The notes: a model not told the origin generated them from the sequence alone. Positions 45,283 to 54,035 are shown, counted from the first letter of the stretch. The stretch is DNA of 64,000 bases from an uncultured Clostridia bacterium (GCA_934157035.1 CAKPHG010000004.1:62001-126000), one strand, 5' to 3'. Made by a program: numbers and translations.

Positions 45283-45891
45283 TTACAAGTTTTCTTTTAT
45301 TTCTGGAAATAAATCATATAAATTATATCCTAATAAATTATCAAAGTATTCTTTTAATTTATATGTTTCCTTTACATGATATTGTGTATTTGAATATGCA
45401 CCTCTTCTAATGATAATATCAATTAATCTTTTATCTATTGTATATACCTTTTGACCTTGAGGACACATTAAGTCACATAAGTTTATTATTTTTTCTTCTA
45501 TTGTATATTTATGATTTTTTATAAAGTCTGTCAAAAATGGATTATCTTCTGGTTTTGGACCTCCCCCTGCAGTGCAAGTAATATCATTATTTAAATATGA
45601 ATGTGTTAGGCATATATTACAATATTCCTCATCATACCCTTTGTCTTTTAAATAATTATATCCTCTCATAACATGTCCTTGTGATTCCCCATTATATTTT
45701 CCTATATCGTGCACATAACCTAAAGCTATTGTTTTATCAACATCTACTTTATATCCTTTTTCTTCTAACGCTTTAGCAATTCTTCCAGCACTATTTCCAA
45801 CATATAAACAATGTTCTATCCATCTATCGTCTTTTGTATATTTTCTTTCCTCTTCTAATAAATTTCTTGCTCCTTCACTTGTTAATTTCAT
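45283..45891 (-). CDS. HD-domain hydrolase
   Basis: 202 residues. The HD motif is YVHDIGKY (His61-Asp62), with HCLYVGN as the first His and a later HVMRG and CLTHS, the pattern of metal-dependent phosphohydrolases of the HD fold (nucleotidases, dNTPases, (p)ppGpp hydrolases). A three-Cys stretch (CDLMCPQG) is unusual. Last gene of an operon with a histidine phosphatase and the fused nucleotidase-nucleoside hydrolase; its start overlaps the phosphatase stop by four bases (ATGA type). Confidence 0.85.
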   Translation of the reverse strand: MKLTSEGARNLLEEERKYTKDDRWIEHCLYVGNSAGRIAKALEEKGYKVDVDKTIALGYVHDIGKYNGESQGHVMRGYNYLKDKGYDEEYCNICLTHSYLNNDITCTAGGGPKPEDNPFLTDFIKNHKYTIEEKIINLCDLMCPQGQKVYTIDKRLIDIIIRRGAYSNTQYHVKETYKLKEYFDNLLGYNLYDLFPEIKENL

Positions 45892-46424
45892 AGTTCATAC
45901 TCCTTTATTTCACAATTTTCTTGACCGCTCACATTTAGTAACATCCCATCTTCTGGCATTTTTTCAAAATAAAATTGCATAGCCCTTGCTACTGCTCCAT
46001 GAGTAACTAGTAAAATATTTTTATTATAATATTTTTCTTTTATATCATTTAAAAACGAATGAGTCCTTTTAAATAAATCTGGCAATGTCTCCAAACCTTC
46101 AACAATGTTTTTTGAATAATAGTTATAATACTCTTTAAAATAATAATCATCAATAATTGTATTAGTCAATATTCCTCCATCTCTTTCGATAAGCCTGTCA
46201 TCATAAATTACTGGAATATTGTTTGCATTTATTATTTTACATGTATGCTTTGTTCTTTTCATTGGTGAACATATAATTAAATCTATATTCAATTCCTTAA
46301 TTTTTCCTCTTATATTTTCAGCTTGTTTTATTCCAATCTCATTTATATCTTCATTATATCTACAATTATATTTATTTTCTTTATTGCAATTCGTTTGTCC
46401 GTGTCTTACTATATATATCTTCAT
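45888..46424 (-). CDS. Histidine phosphatase family protein
   Basis: 178 residues. The RHG motif with catalytic His8 (YIVRHGQT), a conserved CSPMKRT (second Arg), ERDGG, and LVTHGAV with the second His mark the phosphoglycerate-mutase/phosphatase branch. In this operon it is likely a small-molecule phosphatase, possibly on nucleotides or ribose phosphate released by its neighbours. ATG two bases after the upstream stop. Confidence 0.88.
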   Translation of the reverse strand: MKIYIVRHGQTNCNKENKYNCRYNEDINEIGIKQAENIRGKIKELNIDLIICSPMKRTKHTCKIINANNIPVIYDDRLIERDGGILTNTIIDDYYFKEYYNYYSKNIVEGLETLPDLFKRTHSFLNDIKEKYYNKNILLVTHGAVARAMQFYFEKMPEDGMLLNVSGQENCEIKEYEL

Positions 46425-46426
46425 AC

Positions 46427-47857
46427 TTACTCTCCTAATTTTTCAAATAAATCATTATAAACACTATTTGCATCTATATAAGTTACCATTGTTATATTAT
46501 GCCTATTAGTTGTTATTTTATATGATGTATCTTCTTTTATATTTGGACAATTTATATCTTTACTTGTAAACCATTTTTTATTTATCATATAAGCAATTAC
46601 AGAAATATCCCATATAATTCTTCTTTCTTGATTTCCATGATAGCTATCGTTATAAAATCTACTTATTAAATAGTTGCATAGTTCACTTTTATCTTTCAAG
46701 TGATGATTTAATTCATATATTGATGTTCGTAAATTAGATGCTACATTTTTGCAAGGTATTACTGTTAATTTTACTTTAGACTCAAATACTGTTCTTACTG
46801 CTTCAACATCTTGTCTAAAATTGAATTCTCTATTATTATCTTGTAATAAGCTATGTCCGCCTAGCCAAATTACTTCTATTTTTTCAATTATTTTAGGCTC
46901 TTTCTTTATTGCTAGCGCAATATTCGTAATTGCCCCAACTGCTAATATATATGTTTTTTCATTTTTTAATGCTATTTCAATTATTTTATTAACCGCTTCA
47001 TTTTCTTCATTATATCCATTTTGCAAATAATCTGTTGAACCTTTAAATACTTTATCTGTTGTATCAAAATTTAACCAATTACATATTTTTAATATTTCAT
47101 TATAGCTTAATTCTTGGCTTTCCTCAGTAGTCACATTTTTTACTTTATGCGAAAATGGTGCAACTGTAATTGCTTCTATATTAAATACATCTTGTGATTT
47201 TAACATATATGAAAGTGCAAATTGATCGTCACATTCGTTATATGTATCTGTATCTAAAATTACATTGAACTTTTCTTTTTTATAATTTTTAATGTACTCA
47301 TATATTTCTTTCCAATCTTTAACTCTAGTTAAGTTTTCTTCTTCTCTATTGTAAGGCTTGTCCTTTATAAGTGTAGTTATTCCGCTTTCTACACAATTTT
47401 TACAAATGCTAATTGAATCATCTATCATTACTTCTATATTATTTTCAATACATTTTTTAGATTTTTGCATTTTGTCACGAGCATCTGTAAAAATTAGTTT
47501 ATCATAATATATATTATTTTCTTGTAGCCATTCTTTTGTCATATTATAAGGATCTGAATAATCTCCATTATCTCTTCCAGTAATTATATATATGTTATGA
47601 CCATCTTCTTTTAGTTTATCTATATATTCTTTTGCTCCTTCAATTACTTTTAAGTTTTTAACGATTCTTTCTATATTTTCTTTATAAAATGTTTCATCTT
47701 CCTCTTTGCTCCAGTCAAACATACCATTTCTGATATATTTAGCATTTGGATTTATTATTCCACTATTTCTTAATTCTTTATCATGTTCTATATATTCCTT
47801 TAATAGTTCTTCATCAAAATTTGAAATAACGTTATCTATATCTATTCCTATGTTCAT
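46427..47857 (-). CDS. Fused deoxyribonucleotidase - nucleoside hydrolase
   Basis: 476 residues, two enzymes in one chain. Residues about 1-190: HAD nucleotidase (MNIGIDIDNVI with Asp6/Asp8, ITGRDN, VMIDDS). Residues about 198-476: nucleoside hydrolase (LDTDTYNECDDQF metal motif, AVGAITNIAL, WLGG, NFRQDVEA, WDISVIAYM). Coupling would turn a nucleotide into base and ribose in two steps. I know of no standard enzyme with this order, and the paralogue at 37990-36579 is the same pair cut by a frameshift. AGGAG precedes the ATG; first gene of an operon with two more hydrolases. Confidence 0.88.
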   Translation of the reverse strand: MNIGIDIDNVISNFDEELLKEYIEHDKELRNSGIINPNAKYIRNGMFDWSKEEDETFYKENIERIVKNLKVIEGAKEYIDKLKEDGHNIYIITGRDNGDYSDPYNMTKEWLQENNIYYDKLIFTDARDKMQKSKKCIENNIEVMIDDSISICKNCVESGITTLIKDKPYNREEENLTRVKDWKEIYEYIKNYKKEKFNVILDTDTYNECDDQFALSYMLKSQDVFNIEAITVAPFSHKVKNVTTEESQELSYNEILKICNWLNFDTTDKVFKGSTDYLQNGYNEENEAVNKIIEIALKNEKTYILAVGAITNIALAIKKEPKIIEKIEVIWLGGHSLLQDNNREFNFRQDVEAVRTVFESKVKLTVIPCKNVASNLRTSIYELNHHLKDKSELCNYLISRFYNDSYHGNQERRIIWDISVIAYMINKKWFTSKDINCPNIKEDTSYKITTNRHNITMVTYIDANSVYNDLFEKLGE

Positions 47858-47924
47858 ATTTCTTCTCCTATTTTATTTTTCTAATCCTTTATACTTCTTC
47901 TTAAACAGAAGTAGCATAGTATAA

Positions 47925-48725
47925 TTATTTTTGGTGAATATCTACTTGTGTGTATGGTATTGTAATATTATTTTCATCTAATGTCACTTTTACAGTTCTT
48001 AGGGCATATCTTTTTACTGGTAATCTTACTTCTGGAGAGCACCATATAATTATTCTGTAATTTACTGCTGAATCTGCAAATTGATTTATTCCTACATATT
48101 TAACTTTTTTTACATTTTCATTTTCTTTTATTTTTTCAACAATTACATCAATAATCTTTTCAATTTTTTCTGTTTTTTCTTCATATTGAGCTGGTACATC
48201 TATTATCAATTCATCTGATGATTTTAGTGCCTGTCCAATGTTTCTGTTCGCAATAATTAATACATTTTCATTATTAACATCTTGCAATTTTGTTGTTTTT
48301 ACACCTAATTCAATTACTTTTCCTTCAAAATCTCCTATTTTTATTACATCTCCGACTGAATAATAGTTATCTACTATTATATTAAATCCCATTATAATGT
48401 CTTTCAATGCATCTTGAAGTGCTAAACCTGCTATTACAGAGGCTACTCCTAATCCTGCTATAATTGAACTTACATTAACTCCGAATAGTTGTAATATAAA
48501 TAAAATTGCAATTATTATTATTAAATAGTTTATTATATTTTTGGTAAGTTTTATGTATGTTATTTCTTTTTTATTATGTACTTTCTGATTTGTTTCTATC
48601 TTTTTTATTGCTTTATTAAAGATTTTGTCTTTTATTTTTAGTATTATTACTGCTATAACTATTGTTAATATCATAACTAATATATGTTCTTGCATTAAAA
48701 ATTCTTTTATTTTTTCTATATCCAT
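47925..48725 (-). CDS. Small-conductance mechanosensitive channel (MscS family)
   Basis: 266 residues with about three N-terminal helices and the pore helix (SSIIAGLGVASVIAGLALQDALKDIIMG), then the beta domain (VDNYYSVGDVIKIGDFEGKVIELGVKTTKLQD) and C-terminal domain ending YTQVDIHQ. It opens on membrane tension to release osmolytes. GAGGTG precedes the ATG. Downstream it ends just before the fused nucleotidase gene's promoter region. Confidence 0.95.
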   Translation of the reverse strand: MDIEKIKEFLMQEHILVMILTIVIAVIILKIKDKIFNKAIKKIETNQKVHNKKEITYIKLTKNIINYLIIIIAILFILQLFGVNVSSIIAGLGVASVIAGLALQDALKDIIMGFNIIVDNYYSVGDVIKIGDFEGKVIELGVKTTKLQDVNNENVLIIANRNIGQALKSSDELIIDVPAQYEEKTEKIEKIIDVIVEKIKENENVKKVKYVGINQFADSAVNYRIIIWCSPEVRLPVKRYALRTVKVTLDENNITIPYTQVDIHQK

Positions 48726-48851
48726 ATTTCACCTCTTAAAATATTTGTTAATAGTATATCAATATTGTTTTGTTTTTTCAATGATTTCCATAAATAAAAA
48801 ATCTTACACCAAATAGTGTAAGATTTTATTCAAATAATATTTTGAGATAAT

Positions 48852-48879
48852 AAAAAAAGTCGAGTTATTCGACTTTTTA
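48852..48879 (-). terminator. Terminator of tRNA-Gly (minus strand)
   Basis: AAAAGTCGA and TCGACTTTTTT stem directly after the tRNA CCA end. Confidence 0.9.
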
Positions 48880-48953
<74 letters not shown>

Positions 48954-48992
48954 ATCTGTATAATATTTTTTGTTCTCTCTCGAACGATTTTT

Positions 48993-49021
48993 ATTATACA
49001 TACTTTTTTATTTTTTGTCAA
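48993..49021 (-). promoter_or_regulatory. Consensus promoter of tRNA-Gly
   Basis: TTGACA, 17-base spacer ending in TATG, TATAAT: a perfect sigma-A promoter about 40 bases before the tRNA. Confidence 0.92.
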
Positions 49022-49108
49022 CAATTTTTTTAAAATTTTTTAATTTTTTATTAAATTTTTTTATAAATTACTTTTTATTCAAAAATAGTACTAGTTCATA
49101 TCCTATTT

Positions 49109-49411
49109 TCATTTCAAAAATCTCATTAATTCTTCTTTGCTTTGCATTCCTATTGTTTGTTTTTCTACTTTTCCATTTTTGAAAAGTAAAAATGCAGGTA
49201 TACTCATAATATTATATTTTATTGCTAAATCTCTTTCATCGTCTACATTTAGTTTAAATACTTTTATCTTTCCCTCTAATTCTTTTGCAACTTCTTCTAC
49301 AACTGGTCCCATCATCTTGCAAGGATTACACCAACTTGCCCAAAAATCTACTAGTACTGGTACGTCTGAATTTAGTACCTCTTTTTCAAAATTTTCACTT
49401 GTTATTTCCAT
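49109..49411 (-). CDS. trxA: Thioredoxin (WCNPC active site)
   Basis: 100 residues, full thioredoxin fold: VLVDFWASWCNPCKMMGP with active Cys28 and Cys31, the cis-Pro in IMSIPAFLLF and KNGKVEKQTIG. The usual WCGPC is WCNPC here, a change between the two cysteines that would shift the redox potential. It lies upstream-adjacent to the reductase gene on the same strand, the two about 90 bases apart, so they are a likely redox pair. Confidence 0.93.
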   Translation of the reverse strand: MEITSENFEKEVLNSDVPVLVDFWASWCNPCKMMGPVVEEVAKELEGKIKVFKLNVDDERDLAIKYNIMSIPAFLLFKNGKVEKQTIGMQSKEELMRFLK

Positions 49412-49502
49412 ATTAATTTCATTCCTTTTATAATTTATTTAGGTTTTTAAATGAGGATTTAACCTATAACCCTAGTTTTTTAGTATTATAAATTTAAGCT
49501 TT

Positions 49503-50369
49503 TTATTCTTTTGTACTTTTTAATAATTGTATTACAGACATTCCCGCAGTCATTCCCTCATATACAGCTTTTGATATCTGAAGGATTCCTCCTGTACAAT
49601 CTCCACAAGCATATACGCCTTTTATATTAGTTTCCATTTTGCTATCTACCTTTATGTTATTTTCTTCATCTAATATAATTCCTAGTTTTCTTGCTAAATC
49701 ACTGCTAGATGCGGTTCCAAGTGCTACAAATAATCCATCTATTTTCTTAGTAGTATTATCTTCAAATTCTATCTCTTCTATACTATTTGTTCCTCTGAAT
49801 TCTCGTATTTTATTTTCTTCTACATCTATACCTTCTGTTCTTTTTTCCACAGGCTGTTCACCATTTGTTAACATTGTTACAGATTTAGCTATTGGTAATA
49901 AATTTTGCGCTTCATGTAAAGCATATTCTTTGCTTCCTAGTACTGCAACATCTTTACCTTTGTAAAAAAATCCATCACATGTAGCACAATAACTTACTCC
50001 TTTTCCCTCGAATTCTTTTATTCCTTTTATATTTGCTACTTTTCTATTACTTCCTGTTGCTATAATAATTGCTTTAGTTTCATATTCATGATTTAGTGTT
50101 TTTACAATAAAATTTTTGCCATAATCTATTTGCATTACTTCTTCATTTTTTATTTCTATATTTAAGCTTTTTGCTTGTTTTTCTCCTATTTTCTGAATTT
50201 CTTTTCCACTTATATTTGGTGTTCCATAATAGTTTTCGATTTTTTCAACCTTATTTAACGTTCCAATTCCTTTTGAAACAATAAGAGTTTCTAAACCTGC
50301 CCTTTTTGTGTACAAACTTGCTGATATTCCTGCTGGTCCACTTCCTATTATAATTACATCATATAACAT
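49503..50369 (-). CDS. Thioredoxin reductase-like flavoprotein, probable ferredoxin-dependent type
   Basis: 288 residues. FAD site GSGPAGISA near the N-terminus, redox CATC (Cys128/Cys131), ATG and a C-terminal GVYACGDCTGG are as in thioredoxin reductases. The second dinucleotide site is degenerate: AVLGSKEYA in place of GxGxxA, and no HRRxxxR is present. This loss is the mark of FFTR-type enzymes described in Clostridium, which take electrons from ferredoxin and not NADPH. The thioredoxin beside it is the expected partner. AGGAGG precedes the ATG. Confidence 0.88.
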   Translation of the reverse strand: MLYDVIIIGSGPAGISASLYTKRAGLETLIVSKGIGTLNKVEKIENYYGTPNISGKEIQKIGEKQAKSLNIEIKNEEVMQIDYGKNFIVKTLNHEYETKAIIIATGSNRKVANIKGIKEFEGKGVSYCATCDGFFYKGKDVAVLGSKEYALHEAQNLLPIAKSVTMLTNGEQPVEKRTEGIDVEENKIREFRGTNSIEEIEFEDNTTKKIDGLFVALGTASSSDLARKLGIILDEENNIKVDSKMETNIKGVYACGDCTGGILQISKAVYEGMTAGMSVIQLLKSTKE

Positions 50370-50378
50370 TTTTTCCTC

Positions 50379-51275
50379 CTATAATATGTCATAAATATTC
50401 TTAAATTCATAGCCATTATCTCTATAGTATTTTATAACATCTGGTAATATTTCATACGTTAGTATTTTATCTGCTGCATCATGCATTAAAAGAACTACAC
50501 TTTGTTTGTTTCCAGTTGTATCTATGACATTTTGTAATAAATCTTCTTTTGTTTTTGCTCCTTCTGCATCTTTTGATAAAGCATTCCAATCTAAATATAC
50601 TATTCCTTGTTCTTTAAGGAAAGATTTCGTTTGTTTTTTTATACTATGATAATATCCTCCCACTGAGCCACCTGGGAATCTAAATATTCTAGAATGATAA
50701 TTCGGATTTTCTAATGCTTCTTGTATGCAATTTTCTGTATAATTATATTCATCTAGCACAGTCTGAGAATTTTGGTAAATTTGACTGTATTTGTGAGTAT
50801 ATCCATGATTTGCTATGTAATGACCTTCTTCAAATTCTCTTTTTATTAGTTCTGGATTTGCTTTTACTCTATTACCTAACACAAAAAATGTAGCTTTTAT
50901 ATTTTCTTGTTTTAGTAAATCTAATATGAAAGGTGTAACACTTTGTGTTGGGCCATCATCAAATGTTAAAAATACTCTTTTTCCATTTTCTTTACTATAT
51001 ATATTCTCAATAGACTCAATTTGTTCTTCTGTTAGTGGATTTGCATTTTTATTTTTTTCCTGTTCTTTTCTTTTTTCTTCCTCTATTTCTTCATTTTTTA
51101 TTTTTTCTTCTTCCATTATTTCTTTTTGCTGTTTTATACTTTCATTATGTTTTATTAATTTTATTGTTCCAAAAACAGATAATGTTATGATAACAATTAC
51201 TAAAAATATAATTAAAATAATTTTCTTTATGTTAAATTTCTTTTTTACTTCTATTATTTCATATTGACACATCAT
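50379..51275 (-). CDS. Membrane-anchored polysaccharide deacetylase (CE4)
   Basis: About 298 residues. An N-terminal helix (near 18-40) anchors it; a Glu/Lys-rich coiled linker of about 45 residues follows; then the CE4 (NodB) domain with TFDDGP (general-base Asp and metal Asp), HGYTHKYS (metal His pair) and RFPGG. LLMHD marks the last motif. It likely removes acetyl groups from peptidoglycan or surface glycan. I use the ATG at 51275 with AGGTG seven bases upstream; a GTG three codons earlier overlaps that site. Confidence 0.9.
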   Translation of the reverse strand: MMCQYEIIEVKKKFNIKKIILIIFLVIVIITLSVFGTIKLIKHNESIKQQKEIMEEEKIKNEEIEEEKRKEQEKNKNANPLTEEQIESIENIYSKENGKRVFLTFDDGPTQSVTPFILDLLKQENIKATFFVLGNRVKANPELIKREFEEGHYIANHGYTHKYSQIYQNSQTVLDEYNYTENCIQEALENPNYHSRIFRFPGGSVGGYYHSIKKQTKSFLKEQGIVYLDWNALSKDAEGAKTKEDLLQNVIDTTGNKQSVVLLMHDAADKILTYEILPDVIKYYRDNGYEFKNIYDIL

Positions 51276-51414
51276 TTTTTTCACCTATTCGACATTTTTT
51301 ATATTATTATATACATTTTTTTATCTTTTAACAAGATATTGTATATATATATTATTTTAATTTTAGCAAAATAAATTGACAATATAGTTTTTATAAATTA
51401 TTTTAATTTTTTTA

Positions 51415-51443
51415 TTGATATTTTTTATATTTTCTGCTATTAT
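51415..51443 (+). promoter_or_regulatory. Promoter of tRNA-Leu
   Basis: TTGATA, 17-base spacer, TGC-TATTAT (extended -10), about 32 bases before the tRNA. Confidence 0.75.
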
Positions 51444-51475
51444 ATTATACATACTTATATAAATATACTATATAT

Positions 51476-51558
51476 GCTGATGTGGCGGAACTGGCAGACG
51501 CACTGGACTCAAAATCCAGCGGGAAACCATGTGGGTTCGAGTCCCACCATCAGCACCA
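51476..51558 (+). tRNA. tRNA-Leu (anticodon CAA)
   Basis: Class II tRNA: acceptor GCTGATG/CATCAGC, anticodon arm CTGGA-CTCAAAA-TCCAG (CAA), a variable arm GCGGGAAACCATGT, T-arm GTGGG-TTCGAGT-CCCAC, encoded ACCA end. Confidence 0.97.
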
Positions 51559-51587
51559 ATGACATTTTTGTTCGAACTACATATACA

Positions 51588-51620
51588 AAAATCAATCATT
51601 AAAATGGTTGATTTTTTTGT
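51588..51620 (+). terminator. Terminator of tRNA-Leu
   Basis: AAAATCAATCA pairs with TGGTTGATTTT, followed by a T-run. Confidence 0.85.
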
Positions 51621-51698
51621 TTTTAAAAAATTATATGTTTTGTCAGTGTGTATTGCCTTGTAGCGCCCATAAGTTATGATAGTATGTCATACTTAAAC

Positions 51699-51731
51699 AA
51701 ATAGAGTGTCCTAAAATTGGACACTCTATTT
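51699..51731. terminator. Terminator between tRNA-Leu and the 169-residue orphan
   Basis: Perfect 13-bp stem AAATAGAGTGTCC with TAAAATT loop. It serves the minus-strand gene at 51762; its T-tract is short. Confidence 0.75.
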
Positions 51732-51761
51732 ACCTCTGGCTTATTGCTAGAGATGAAACGA

Positions 51762-52271
51762 TTACTGAAATAACTCTTTAAACTCTTCTTCTGTCATTCC
51801 GACAGGTAATTTTGAATCGCTCGTCGGGTACTCTGTGATTGGCTGTGCTACCCCATTTGTATCATCTTTTGCTTGGTATAAGCGAACGATAGATACATGG
51901 AATCCCGCGTTGAATTCAGCGTTGAATGTGCTGTTCATTGCTATGGCTCCATCAATGATTTCAAAGGCCACAACCTTCTTAAGATGCTCTTTCGGAATCT
52001 GCCGAATCACTTCGCCTACGCTAGGCTTAAAGAAACCATAGTATCCATAACCATGAAGCATTTTTCTGTCTTCTAATACTGACAGCTTGGAAAAATCAAC
52101 TTTGTCTGCATAATCTGAGGGCTCATTAAGCCATGTATATGCACTACCAGTTAATTCATCAGCGGACAATCCTCTGAGATAGGTATCATGTCCGACGATG
52201 GGTTTGATGGTTGCGTACCAGCGAGCGATTTCCTCATTGCTCATTTTAGGAATTTCAAATTTCCGTTCCAT
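51762..52271 (-). CDS. Hypothetical protein, 169 residues
   Basis: Not recognised. Soluble, mixed alpha/beta by appearance (ARWYATIKPIVGHDTYL; VVAFEIIDGAIAMNSTFNAEF; GFHVSIVRLYQAK). No signal or membrane helix. A clean AGGAGG lies six bases before the ATG, and a TTGAAA-17-TATACT promoter is found upstream (about 52369-52341). Codon use is less AT-rich than the chromosome around it, in line with the other orphans, and it sits just beside a tRNA gene, a common insertion point; no attachment repeat was found. Confidence 0.75.
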   Translation of the reverse strand: MERKFEIPKMSNEEIARWYATIKPIVGHDTYLRGLSADELTGSAYTWLNEPSDYADKVDFSKLSVLEDRKMLHGYGYYGFFKPSVGEVIRQIPKEHLKKVVAFEIIDGAIAMNSTFNAEFNAGFHVSIVRLYQAKDDTNGVAQPITEYPTSDSKLPVGMTEEEFKELFQ

Positions 52272-52412
52272 ATTTTACCTCCTTGCAATCGCAAATGTTA
52301 ATTTACTACTGATATTCTTGTGAACATCAATAATAGTATACCTTATTTTACATAATATTTCAACTTATTTATAATATTTTCCAAATAGTATTACATTATA
52401 ATAAAAATATGT

Positions 52413-52559
52413 TATAATTTTATTAACTTGATCGATATTTGTATCAATAGTTATGAGAGACCAAAAGTTGTAGATAATTACTTCGACGGCACCAAAGGAT
52501 AATATCGTCGCACCAGACGAGAAAAACGATTAAATCGACTGTAAAAGGTCGATTTTTTT
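52413..52559 (+). ncRNA. Candidate small RNA or attenuator
   Basis: A TGT-TATAAT -10 box at 52413 (TTACAT about 16 bases upstream) is followed by a stretch ending in a strong terminator: AAATCGAC pairs with GTCGATTT and a 7-T run (52532-52559). Internal stems compete: CGACG (52484) with CGTCG (52506), or CGTC with GACG (52516); CGATT/AATCG competes with the terminator stem. GCACC occurs twice. Known riboswitch class not recognised. Confidence 0.5.
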
Positions 52560-52598
52560 CGTACCTAAGTATTAAAATTTTCGGAAAGATGTGATATT

Positions 52599-52780
52599 AT
52601 GTTAAACACAATCAAGAAACAAATCAATATTAGTAAAGAACTAAATTTTTAAATCTCCTTAACTATAAACATTTACTTATGACATCTGCACAAGTAATGG
52701 AACTAACTGAAAAAGAACAAAATATTTTTGTATTTGAAGTATTATATAATATTTACAATAGCATGAAAGAAATTTTTTGA
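52599..52780 (+). pseudogene. Short ORF remnants after the candidate small RNA
   Basis: A 17-codon frame starts at 52599 behind GGAAAG, and a second frame of 33 codons (MTSAQVMELTEKEQNIFVFE...) runs from 52679 to 52780. Neither is long enough to call; together they look like a gene broken by a shift, or two tiny peptides. Confidence 0.3.
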
Positions 52781-52783
52781 AAG

Positions 52784-52812
52784 TTGCAATTTTATGTAAA
52801 ATGTGGTACAAT
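52784..52812 (+). promoter_or_regulatory. Promoter of the 144-residue orphan gene
   Basis: TTGCAA, 17-base spacer and TGTGG-TACAAT, nearly the same extended -10 as the promoter at 38173. A TGAGAATATTTTCTCG hairpin follows. Confidence 0.75.
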
Positions 52813-52958
52813 AAATATGTAAAAAGTTTTTCTTTTAAATTGAGAATATTTTCTCGATTTATTTGCTACATTATAGGTGGCAAGAAATCAAGAGTATCTC
52901 ATTGAAGGGAAAATAGTAAAACAAAAACAATAAAAACAATTTACAGGAGGATTTTACT

Positions 52959-53393
52959 ATGAAAGCATTTGAAACACGGAAAGCATCTGTTAAGCCACAG
53001 TATGATTCAGCAATGAAAGAAATTAGCCAGGCAATGAATTGGGGATGGAAAAGTACCCATGTAGGTAATGGAACTCTGTACCCTGAAGTTGCAGAAATGA
53101 TTGCTAAGGACGGTTTTGATATCAAAATTGTCAAAAGAGCTGATGACACTATGTCATATAATGAGATTTCTTGGGAAAATGCAGAAGAAGGTAAGGAGGG
53201 AACTATTACTTATGTAGATGAAACTCAGCTTAAGCTTGATCCTGCAGATATCCTTGATCCTGCAGATATCCTTGATCCTGCAGATATCTTTGTAAGAATT
53301 CTTGGACTCAAAAGAGAGGAAGCTACTGAGTCAAAAGAAGACGAACATCCAAACAATGAAGAAAATAAAACCGATTCTGAAGCCGAAGAATAA
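52959..53393 (+). CDS. Hypothetical acidic protein with LDPADI repeats
   Basis: 144 residues, not recognised. The N-terminal 85 residues look folded (AMKEISQAMNWGWKST; PEVAEMIAKDGFDIKIV); then come three copies of LDPADI from an 18-bp tandem repeat, then a short IFVRILGLKREE and a highly acidic, disordered tail ending SEAEE. AGGAGG precedes the ATG by eight bases. Less AT-rich than the surroundings; its own promoter and terminator. Confidence 0.7.
   Translation: MKAFETRKASVKPQYDSAMKEISQAMNWGWKSTHVGNGTLYPEVAEMIAKDGFDIKIVKRADDTMSYNEISWENAEEGKEGTITYVDETQLKLDPADILDPADILDPADIFVRILGLKREEATESKEDEHPNNEENKTDSEAEE
53235..53288 (+). repeat. Three exact 18-bp tandem repeats in coding sequence
   Basis: CTTGATCCTGCAGATATC repeated three times without change, in frame (Leu-Asp-Pro-Ala-Asp-Ile). 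Copy number could vary by slippage without a frameshift. Confidence 0.97.
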
Positions 53394-53417
53394 GGCGAAC
53401 ACAATGTGAAACTCTTG

Positions 53418-53453
53418 GAGAGAGCTAGTATCAAACTAGTTCTCTCTTTTTTT
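53418..53453 (+). terminator. Terminator after the repeat-bearing orphan
   Basis: GAGAGAGCTAGT pairs with ACTAGTTCTCTC (one G-T), then a 7-T run. The rest of the gap to 53703 shows nothing I can support. Confidence 0.9.
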
Positions 53454-53702
53454 ATCATTTTATTAAAAACACTTTTTTTAATTATATGTTAAAATGTATA
53501 TATAGTCGATAATCGTAAAGGTTTCAAGTGTGGAAGTTAGTAAATATCAAATTAATTAGCCTTGCAGAGCATACTAGTTATATAAAAACTTAACCTGAAA
53601 AAGCGAAAAAAACTTGAAAAATCGTCAAACTTCTGATATCATTACAATGTTAACCAGTAAAATTAAAAAAGCAAAACTTTGAATAAGGAGGTGCTTAATC
53701 AA

Positions 53703-54011
53703 ATGTATGAAATTTGTAAGTACGAGAACATCAAACTGGAAGAAGCAATGACAATGGACCTCACTCAAAGAGTTCGGCTATGGGTTCTTCAAGGTTTCTC
53801 TGTTCAAGCTAATGACATTCCAAAGAAAGCTAATGTTCAAGCAACTTATGTCTATCAGTCCTCTGAAGGTCATATTTCTCTGATGATTAAGTGGACTATT
53901 GAGGGAGATTTTAGCCTCTATTTTGGTATTGTTGATGAATTCATCACTTTAGAGGAGCTAAAAGACAAATTTCCCAAACTTTTTGAGTTTGAAGGAAATT
54001 TGTATGCCTAA
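53703..54011 (+). CDS. Hypothetical protein, 102 residues
   Basis: Not recognised. Soluble; an N-terminal helix (MYEICKYENIKLEEAM), then a middle with TQRVRLWVLQGFSV, and strand-rich C-terminal half (HISLMIKWTIEGDFSLYFGIV). I start at the ATG at 53703, ten bases after AGGAGGT; a TTG eight codons before lies upstream of that site. It converges on pgi across a strong hairpin. Composition is like the other orphans. Confidence 0.7.
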   Translation: MYEICKYENIKLEEAMTMDLTQRVRLWVLQGFSVQANDIPKKANVQATYVYQSSEGHISLMIKWTIEGDFSLYFGIVDEFITLEELKDKFPKLFEFEGNLYA

Positions 54012-54035
54012 TTGAACACAAAAAGTCTCTTTTTG

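Noticed and set aside
51559..52300. Integrated element with attachment sites at tRNA-Leu
   Set aside because: No copy of the tRNA 3' end was found further on and no integrase is present, so only the composition hints at insertion.
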